Assembly: GCA_037481875.1 (NCBI GenBank)
Contig: JBBFKY010000006.1
Span: forward strand, 1 to 64,000
Origin: Desulfosoma sp.
Lineage (GTDB): Bacteria; Desulfobacterota; Syntrophobacteria; Syntrophobacterales; DSM-9756
DNA: 64,000 nt
Direction of reading: 5' to 3'
Shown: piece after piece, positions 58,148 through 64,000 of the stretch
Layout of the letters: every line of letters begins with the position of its first letter
Position numbering within the stretch: the stretch's first letter is position 1
Notes under the pieces: model-generated
What the model saw: only the letters and a program-made list of their open reading frames with translations
The model's database searches: none
Told to the model about the DNA's origin: nothing
Translations under genes and position numbers: made by a program

Positions 58148-58939
58148 ATGGCAGGACAGACGTTGGTTGTCACATCAGGAAAGGGGGGCGTCGGCAAGAC
58201 CACGACCGTCGCCAATTTGGGGACAGCCCTGGCACAAAAGGGCTACAAAGTCGTCCTCATCGATGCGGACATTGGTCTGCGTAACCTCGATGTGGTCATG
58301 GGTTTGGAAAATAGAATCGTTTACAATCTGGTGGATATTGTGGAAGGAAAATGTCGTATCGAACAGGCCATGATTCGGGACCGCAAGCTGAAGACGCTCC
58401 ATGTCATTCCTGCCGCGCAGACTCGAGAAAAAGATGCTGTGACGCCAGAACAGATGAAAACCTTGTGTGAGCAGCTGGCGGCGGAAAATGACTATGTCAT
58501 TGTGGACTGTCCCGCCGGGATTGAACGCGGTTTTAAAAACGCTGTTGCCGGAGCGCAAAAGGCTCTGGTGGTGACGACACCGGAAGTTTCCGCCATTCGA
58601 GATGCGGACCGAGTTATCGGTCTTCTGGAAGCCAATATGCTCAAGGATATTCATCTCATCATCAACCGCCTCAACGCCAAGATGGTCAAGAAAGGGGACA
58701 TGATGTCTACGGCAGATATCGTCTCCTTGCTTTCCATTCCGCTTATCGGCGTCATTCCGGAAAGTAGTGAAGTGGTGGTGTCCACCAATAGGGGTGTTCC
58801 TCTGGTGCATGAGCGAGGCAGTCGAGCTGGGCAAGCTTTTCAAAAAATCGCCGCCAGACTGAACGGCGAAAATGTCCCCTTGGATGAGGAAGAGGAGAGC
58901 GGATTTCTGAGTCGATTCAAGCGGATTTTCGGCGGCTGA
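58148..58939 (+). CDS. minD: Septum site-determining ATPase MinD
   Basis: Membrane-associated ParA/MinD ATPase that recruits MinC to the membrane. The deviant Walker A KGGVGKTTT spans 12-20, followed by DADIGLRNLDVVMGLENR and DCPAGIE. The C-terminus (LSRFKRIFGG) is an amphipathic membrane-targeting helix. 263 residues. It precedes minE by 14 bases. Confidence 0.97.
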   Translation: MAGQTLVVTSGKGGVGKTTTVANLGTALAQKGYKVVLIDADIGLRNLDVVMGLENRIVYNLVDIVEGKCRIEQAMIRDRKLKTLHVIPAAQTREKDAVTPEQMKTLCEQLAAENDYVIVDCPAGIERGFKNAVAGAQKALVVTTPEVSAIRDADRVIGLLEANMLKDIHLIINRLNAKMVKKGDMMSTADIVSLLSIPLIGVIPESSEVVVSTNRGVPLVHERGSRAGQAFQKIAARLNGENVPLDEEEESGFLSRFKRIFGG

Positions 58940-58953
58940 AAGGAGTTGGTGTC

Positions 58954-59223
58954 ATGTTAAAAGCGATCCAGAATTTCTTCCGGCATAGGGGAAGCGCCGA
59001 TACGGCCAAACAGCGCCTGGGTGTCGTCCTCATGCACGACAGGCTTGACATTTCTCCGCAACTTATGGAAGCCATCAAAAACGATATTATTGATGTCTTG
59101 TCCCGGTACATGGAAATCGACCGAGGAAGCATCAAGGTGGACTTCGAGAAGGGTAAAGACTACACGGCCCTGGTTTCCAATGTGCAGGTCAAGCGGGTGT
59201 ACCGGAATGTCCCGGCAACCTGA
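58954..59223 (+). CDS. minE: Cell division topological factor MinE
   Basis: Stimulates MinD ATPase and drives Min oscillation. The 89 residues show the family's central stretch AKQRLGVVLMHDR and LMEAIKNDIIDVLSRYMEID. Completes the minCDE operon. Confidence 0.95.
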   Translation: MLKAIQNFFRHRGSADTAKQRLGVVLMHDRLDISPQLMEAIKNDIIDVLSRYMEIDRGSIKVDFEKGKDYTALVSNVQVKRVYRNVPAT

Positions 59224-59230
59224 ACCGTAT

Positions 59231-59268
59231 CTCCCTTAAAGACGGCTCTACGTCGGAAACTAAGGGAG
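59231..59268 (+). other. Inverted repeat between minE and the MoaD-like gene
   Basis: Eight-base arms CTCCCTTA / TAAGGGAG are separated by 22 bases with an inner GAC/GTC pairing. No U tract follows. It may be a weak terminator or a structured leader of the next gene. Confidence 0.4.
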
Positions 59269-59294
59269 CATTTCCTTTTCGAGGACGGAAAGTT

Positions 59295-59534
59295 ATGCCT
59301 CTGCTGGTGCTTCTTGCCGCTACACTGCGACAGCATGTTCGTGACTATGACCCCATGACGGGTTTAACGGTGAGCGTTCCTGAAGGAATCACCGTGAAAG
59401 CTTTGGCGCAGCAGTTGGGTCTGCCCGAAGAAGATGTGAAGCTGATCATGGTTAACGGTGTGGCCTCCTCATGGAATACAATCCTTCAGGGCGATGAACG
59501 GGTAGCCTTTTTTCCGCCCGTGGGAGGCGGCTGA
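59295..59534 (+). CDS. MoaD/ThiS-like sulfur-carrier protein
   Basis: Ubiquitin-fold protein of 79 residues ending in PPVGGG, the C-terminal Gly-Gly needed for adenylation and thiocarboxylate formation. Family-typical LPEEDVKLIMVNG and RVAFFPPVGGG are present. It could serve molybdopterin synthesis (relevant to the FDH encoded upstream), tungsten cofactor synthesis or another sulfur transfer. No MoaE or ThiF-type gene is adjacent. Its last 49 bases overlap the 3' end of the ATP-grasp gene on the other strand. Confidence 0.85.
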   Translation: MPLLVLLAATLRQHVRDYDPMTGLTVSVPEGITVKALAQQLGLPEEDVKLIMVNGVASSWNTILQGDERVAFFPPVGGG

Positions 59535-60367
59535 ATTCCGGCCGATCCCAGATCCTTAAGCCATCTGACGACTTCTTGTTCAAGAAGTTCGTAGAAGCTT
59601 TGACTTCCACCAAGCCCTTTGCGGCCGAAATAGTAATTGATTTCTACAAAGAAAGGGGGGGCCTGCCTTTCTGAGGCCCGGGCTGGAAACAGCAGATCGA
59701 TGCCCGCCAGATTTATTCCTGTTTCTCGACATAAATGCCGCACCCATTCTCGGCCTTTCTCCTGAAGTTGCGGGTCGCTTTCATGATCGATGACAGCTCC
59801 TTGGGACGTGTTGTGGAGAAAGTTCGATGCATCTCTTTGAACCCTCCAATAACTGATCACCGTCTTTCCTACAACCACCACTCTCAGGTCTCGACCGTCG
59901 TTTTCCACAAATCGCTGCACGAGAAAACCCCCAAACCCACTACGCTCCATTCCTTCAAAAATCTTTAGGATTTCCAATGCTTCCTGTGCGTTATGGACTT
60001 TGAAAACCAAGGATCCTTCGCCTCCGCACGCACTTTTGAGGACCAATGGATAGCGTAACGTTTGCCAAAAAGACGCTGGGCAATGCTTTACGGAGAGGAA
60101 AAGGTGACTTGAAGGGTGGGGAAATCCGAGAGCCCGAAAGAGGCGAATGTCTCCGATTTTTCCAGGGTAAAGGAAACGTGTTCGGTAATCGGGAAAGACA
60201 TGACGGCAATATCGAGCGGCCATACGGTACAGGGCTTCCGAACACCCTTGAGGCAAAATTACCGCTGAAGCTCGCTGTATCCATCGACGGTCTTCATCGT
60301 CCGGTTTACGACCAGCGCACAGTCGGTTCACATGCCCTTCAATAACCGGATGATAGGAAAGAACCAC
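59486..60367 (-). CDS. ATP-grasp protein, RimK/glutathione synthetase-like
   Basis: A 293-residue ATP-grasp ligase-like protein. The N-terminal pre-ATP-grasp domain contains RFLYPGKIGDIRLFRALGF. The core has PLVLKSACGGEGS, LVQRFVENDGRDLRVVVVG and the metal-binding NLAGIDLLF and FFVEINYYFGRKG. The acceptor substrate is unknown. I place the start at GTG 60367, which has AGGAGG seven bases upstream; a GTG at 60385 would overlap the uvrA stop. Its 3' end overlaps the MoaD-like gene tail to tail. Confidence 0.8.
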   Translation of the reverse strand: MVLSYHPVIEGHVNRLCAGRKPDDEDRRWIQRASAVILPQGCSEALYRMAARYCRHVFPDYRTRFLYPGKIGDIRLFRALGFPHPSSHLFLSVKHCPASFWQTLRYPLVLKSACGGEGSLVFKVHNAQEALEILKIFEGMERSGFGGFLVQRFVENDGRDLRVVVVGKTVISYWRVQRDASNFLHNTSQGAVIDHESDPQLQEKGREWVRHLCRETGINLAGIDLLFPARASERQAPPFFVEINYYFGRKGLGGSQSFYELLEQEVVRWLKDLGSAGIQPPPTGGKKATRSSP

Positions 60368-60381
60368 ACCCTTTCCTCCTC

Positions 60382-63300
60382 TCACGCATCATCGTCGCTC
60401 ATTTCTTGAGCCTTGTTCATGTGACGTCGAAGGGCCTGCGCGGTCAAGGACCCATTGGCACCCTGCATCATCTCCTCGGGGGTACCGCTGAACACCACAC
60501 GCCCTCCACGGTCCCCGCTGCCCGGTCCTAGATCCACCACATAATCGCAGGCGGCCACCACATCCAAATTATGTTCGATAACCACAAGGGTATGACCTTG
60601 ATGGCTCAGGGCACGGAGCACCCCCAAGAGTTTGCCGATATCAGCGCGATGCAATCCGGTGGTGGGCTCATCCAACAAATAGAGCGTATGGGCTCGGTGA
60701 TTGGTCAATTCCGCGGCCAGTTTGATGCGTTGAGCTTCCCCTCCGGAAAGGGTCGGGCTCGGCTGTCCCAAAGTCAAATACCCGAGACCCAGATCATCCA
60801 ACACCACCAAAGGGCGCACAATGGAGGGAACCGAAGAAAAGAAACGGCGGGCTTCAGCAATGGTCATTTGCAAGACATCGGCAATGGTGACTCCTCGATA
60901 AAGAATCCCCAGGGTTTCCCTGTTGAAACGCCGCCCACCGCAAGCCTCACAGGATACGGTCACGTCCGGAAGAAAACTCATAGCGACACGGGTGCGTCCT
61001 TGCCCCTGACAAACCTCACAGCGCCCCCCTTTGACGTTAAAAGAAAAACGGCCCGGTCGAAATCCACGTGACCGGCTTTCAGGCACGGCGGCAAAAAGTT
61101 TTCGGATTTCATCCCATATGCCTACATAGGTCGCAGGTGTGGATCGAGGTGTTCTACCGATGGGTGTGTGATCCACTTCCACCAGACGCCGAACTACCTC
61201 GTAGCCCTCGAGGGAATTCAAAGGAATCTTTTCGCTCAGGCGCCCGGTGGTTCGAACGGCTTTTAGAGCCTCTTTGAGGACATCATAGACCAAAGAACTT
61301 TTTCCCGATCCCGAAACTCCGGTGACACAGACAAAGGCTCCTAGAGGAATGCGAACATCAATGTTTTTGAGGTTGTTGGCATGAGCACCTCGAAGCACAA
61401 GCCATCCGTCCAGCCCAGGAATTGAACGTTTGGGTGTCGAAATCCATGAAAAGGAGGATCTCCCGAACCATGTGCCAGTGAGAGTATCCGAACTTTGCAC
61501 CAGATCCAGAAAACGCCCCTGCGCCACCACACGACCTCCATCGCCGCCGGCCCCAGGGCCCAGTTCCACCACATGGTCCGCCGCCCGCATGCTGTCCTCG
61601 TCATGTTCCACCACAAGGACCGTGTTTCCTTTATCTGTCAATCTTCTTAAATTTTTCAAAAGCTTCTGATGATCCACGGGATGCAGGCCGATGGTAGGTT
61701 CATCGAGGATGTAACATACACCGCGAAGATTGGATCCCAGCTGGGCCGCCAAACGAATACGTTGGGCCTCCCCTCCTGACAGGGTTTCTCCGGATCGGTT
61801 CAGTGTGAGATAGTCCAATCCGACATTCATGAGAAAGCCGACTCTTTCATTTATTTCCCGAGATATTGGATCCGCCACGGGCCTTTCGATCCCTTCAAAG
61901 GAAAGATTGTTCCACGTATTCTGAAAGACGCCCAGAGGAAGGTCCGCGAGTTCGGTGATGGAAAAGCCTTTCAACCGCACGGCACGTGCTTGAGCATTGA
62001 GGCGGCTGCCATCGCATTCCGGGCATGGACGTTCTCCGTCCAAACCGGTCCCTTCACACCGCATGCACATGCCGTGACGGCTGTTAAACGAAAAAAGTCG
62101 CGGATCCAGCGGAGCATAACTCTTTTCGCATTTGGGACACATTAAGTGTTGGCTGAAGAAAAAATCCTCGGCACTCGAGACGATGATGGTGCCTCCCCCC
62201 AGCCTGAGCGCCTCCCGAATAAGTCTCTGCCAAGACCCATCACTGGACCTGGGGCCGGCCTCCGTGTCCAGTACGACGACTTCAATGTCATGTTCTCGAT
62301 GTCGAGCGATCGTGGGAACCAGAGGTGCCAGAGGCTGCACCACACCGTCGATGCGCACTTTTTTAAAACCCATCGTGCGTAATCGAAGAAAAAGATCCTT
62401 GTAGATACCTTTTCGGCCTCGCACCAAAGGAGCAAGCAAAAGCCCTGGACGTTCCTTCAAGACCATTTCCACCCTATGCACAATGGTTTCCGGGTTCATG
62501 GCTTGGAGAGGTAGACCGCACACAACACAGTGTTGATGGCCTAATCGGGCAAAGGCCAGACGGAGGAAATGGTAAATTTCTGTGATGGTTCCCACAGTGG
62601 ATTTTCGACCCAGCTGCGATGTTCTCTGTTCAATGGCCACCGTGGGAGGAAGGCCCAGAATTTGATCCACATCCGGCTTTTCCATAATTTTGAAATACTG
62701 ACGAACGAAGGTGGATAAGCATTCCAGGTACCGCCTTTGGCCTTCGGCAAAAAGGATGTCGAAAGCCAGAGACGATTTCCCGGAACCGCTGAGTCCCGTT
62801 AAAACGGTCATTCGGTTGAGAGGGAGTTGCAGTTCCTGAACCTTGAGATTGTGCTCACGGGCTCCTCGAACAATGATATGGCTGGGCTTTTCCCCATGCT
62901 GCGGTTTGGAAATGGGGCTATAATTATAATTTTCAGTTTTGGAGGTGATCGCGTCCCCTTTGACAAACCCGCGTTCTCGAAGATATCGCCCGGTATGGCT
63001 GCCTTCATGGGTCGCTACCTGTTCCGGGGTCCCGCAAACCACCAGACGCCCTCCGTCCTCGCCTCCTTCGGGCCCCAGATCGATGATCCAATCGCATGCC
63101 CTTAACAGTTCCAGATTGTGTTCCACAACCAGGACCGTATGTCCCTTTTCCACCAGCTGGTGGAGAATGGTGATGAGTTTCTGGAGATCGTGAGGGTGGA
63201 GACCTACCGTAGGTTCATCCAGGATAAAAAAAATGCCTTTGTTTTTCGAAACAGGTTCATGACCACTTAAATAGCGAAGAAGTTTGACACGTTGAGCTTC

Positions 63301-64000
63301 TCCTCCCGAGAGCATCGTCAAGGGTTGTCCCAGTCGAAGGTAGTCCAACCCGATAGCGGTGACCGGTTCCAGAGCCTTTCTAATGGAATCCACGTCGTCA
63401 AAGACTTCAAGAAGTTCCCGAGCTGTTTTCTCCAAAACATCGGCTATGGATAAGCCTCTGAGACGAACATCCAGCACCTCGCGACGAAAACGGCGGCCAT
63501 CGCAGACCGGACATCTCACGTAAACATCCGCAAGGAACTGCATCTCTACCTTGAGAAATCCTTCTCCCTTGCATTGATCACAACGGCCTCCGGGAACATT
63601 AAATGAAAAATGTCCCTCTCCGTAGCCTCGAAGCCGTGCCTCGGGAGTGGCTGCAAAAAGCTTTCTTAGAGGATCCAGGACCTTCGTGTAGGTGAGCAGA
63701 TTCGCTCGAGGAGACCGTCCCACGGGTTTTTGATCCACCAAAATCATGTCGGACACGGCATGAATCCCTTTCATGGACTCAAATCGGCCGGCGGGCTCAC
63801 CAGGAAGCCCTCGAAGACGTCGCCAACCATTGTACAAAACGGTTTCCACAAGCGTGCTTTTCCCGGAACCGGAAACCCCGCTCACGCCGATCAGACAGCC
63901 CAGAGGGAAGGAAACAGTAAGGTTCTTGAGATTGTTTTCCGTAGCGCCCTTGACGATGATCGATCTCCCGAATCTCGACACAGGACGGCGTTTTTGACCT
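60382..64000 (-). CDS. uvrA: Tandem-duplicated UvrA excinuclease subunit, 5' end beyond the window
   Basis: DNA damage sensor of nucleotide excision repair. The visible 1,205 codons contain the second ATPase half of one UvrA (Walker [10 protein letters not shown], signature [16 protein letters not shown]) followed by a complete second UvrA. That copy has its own ATPase I (GLSGSGKSS), UvrB-binding and insertion regions, zinc motifs (CPKC, CMRC, CPEC) and ATPase II. The frame stays open past GTG 63981 to the edge, so that codon is not the start. A full-length protein of about 1,800 residues is expected, as in the known double-UvrA group. Confidence 0.92.
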   Translation of the reverse strand, partial: GQKRRPVSRFGRSIIVKGATENNLKNLTVSFPLGCLIGVSGVSGSGKSTLVETVLYNGWRRLRGLPGEPAGRFESMKGIHAVSDMILVDQKPVGRSPRANLLTYTKVLDPLRKLFAATPEARLRGYGEGHFSFNVPGGRCDQCKGEGFLKVEMQFLADVYVRCPVCDGRRFRREVLDVRLRGLSIADVLEKTARELLEVFDDVDSIRKALEPVTAIGLDYLRLGQPLTMLSGGEAQRVKLLRYLSGHEPVSKNKGIFFILDEPTVGLHPHDLQKLITILHQLVEKGHTVLVVEHNLELLRACDWIIDLGPEGGEDGGRLVVCGTPEQVATHEGSHTGRYLRERGFVKGDAITSKTENYNYSPISKPQHGEKPSHIIVRGAREHNLKVQELQLPLNRMTVLTGLSGSGKSSLAFDILFAEGQRRYLECLSTFVRQYFKIMEKPDVDQILGLPPTVAIEQRTSQLGRKSTVGTITEIYHFLRLAFARLGHQHCVVCGLPLQAMNPETIVHRVEMVLKERPGLLLAPLVRGRKGIYKDLFLRLRTMGFKKVRIDGVVQPLAPLVPTIARHREHDIEVVVLDTEAGPRSSDGSWQRLIREALRLGGGTIIVSSAEDFFFSQHLMCPKCEKSYAPLDPRLFSFNSRHGMCMRCEGTGLDGERPCPECDGSRLNAQARAVRLKGFSITELADLPLGVFQNTWNNLSFEGIERPVADPISREINERVGFLMNVGLDYLTLNRSGETLSGGEAQRIRLAAQLGSNLRGVCYILDEPTIGLHPVDHQKLLKNLRRLTDKGNTVLVVEHDEDSMRAADHVVELGPGAGGDGGRVVAQGRFLDLVQSSDTLTGTWFGRSSFSWISTPKRSIPGLDGWLVLRGAHANNLKNIDVRIPLGAFVCVTGVSGSGKSSLVYDVLKEALKAVRTTGRLSEKIPLNSLEGYEVVRRLVEVDHTPIGRTPRSTPATYVGIWDEIRKLFAAVPESRSRGFRPGRFSFNVKGGRCEVCQGQGRTRVAMSFLPDVTVSCEACGGRRFNRETLGILYRGVTIADVLQMTIAEARRFFSSVPSIVRPLVVLDDLGLGYLTLGQPSPTLSGGEAQRIKLAAELTNHRAHTLYLLDEPTTGLHRADIGKLLGVLRALSHQGHTLVVIEHNLDVVAACDYVVDLGPGSGDRGGRVVFSGTPEEMMQGANGSLTAQALRRHMNKAQEMSDDDA

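Noticed and set aside
63979-63981. GTG as the true start of uvrA
   Set aside because: The reading frame continues to the window edge and the protein here starts in the middle of a UvrA second ATPase half, so the real start lies outside.

Overview
The window reads as chromosomal core sequence from an anaerobic deltaproteobacterium (Desulfobacterota). It most resembles the sulfate-reducing and syntrophic Syntrophobacter/Desulfacinum/Desulfosoma relatives. This placement is inferred from gene content: a selenocysteine-containing periplasmic formate dehydrogenase, rubrerythrin, a DUF3786 Fe-S protein, an anaerobe-type Thi4 thiazole synthase, several CoA-transferases with an ADP-forming acyl-CoA synthetase, and a double-length UvrA. 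I saw no insertion sequence, prophage, CRISPR array or complete tRNA gene.

Layout. Positions 1-167 hold the leader of an rRNA operon on the minus strand, with two tandem promoters and a boxA; it runs off the left edge. Next on the minus strand come tyrS, rny, a 6S RNA gene and glmS (0.2-5.7 kb), then the F1 ATP synthase operon atpF'-F-H-A-G-D-C (5.8-11.7 kb), which lacks atpB and atpE, then the rod-shape operon mreBCD-mrdA-rodA (12-17.6 kb). A plus-strand B12/radical SAM protein is followed by a minus-strand TPP riboswitch-thiC-thi4 unit and a second minus-strand group of dnaJ-like, NUDIX, glnS and DUF166 (19.7-25.7 kb). The plus strand from 25.9 to 35.7 kb carries comM, PBP1A, dinG, a universal stress protein, a hotdog protein and a two-subunit CoA-transferase. 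From 36 to 49 kb there is a mixed region: glycosyltransferase, rubrerythrin, FlK-like thioesterase, ADP-forming acyl-CoA synthetase, class II aldolase, ftsY, CaiB-type CoA-transferase, FmdB zinc ribbon, one unrecognised cysteine-rich protein, the DUF3786 protein, hsp20, htpX and purA.

The formate dehydrogenase region (49.3-54.7 kb) is the most distinctive. A 530-base leader contains a sigma-70-like promoter, a 43-codon small ORF with a strong Shine-Dalgarno, and a long hairpin. It precedes fdhA, read through an in-frame UGA followed by a SECIS-like stem-loop, then fdhB, a rho-independent terminator, and fdhE. With no membrane gamma subunit, the product is predicted to be a soluble periplasmic FdhAB dimer. 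After it come an acetyl-CoA hydrolase/transferase-GNAT fusion, a HAD protein with minCDE, a MoaD-like protein whose 3' end overlaps an ATP-grasp gene tail to tail, and the 3' two-thirds of a tandem-duplicated uvrA that leaves the right edge.

Together the CoA genes (two thioesterase-like hotdogs, three unrelated CoA-transferase types, one ADP-forming synthetase) fit short-chain acid metabolism with formate as an electron carrier; that link is inference. Most genes are housekeeping. The points most worth following are the FDH leader, the 6S RNA, the His-type Thi4, the FlK-like triad, the double UvrA and the cysteine-rich orphan.
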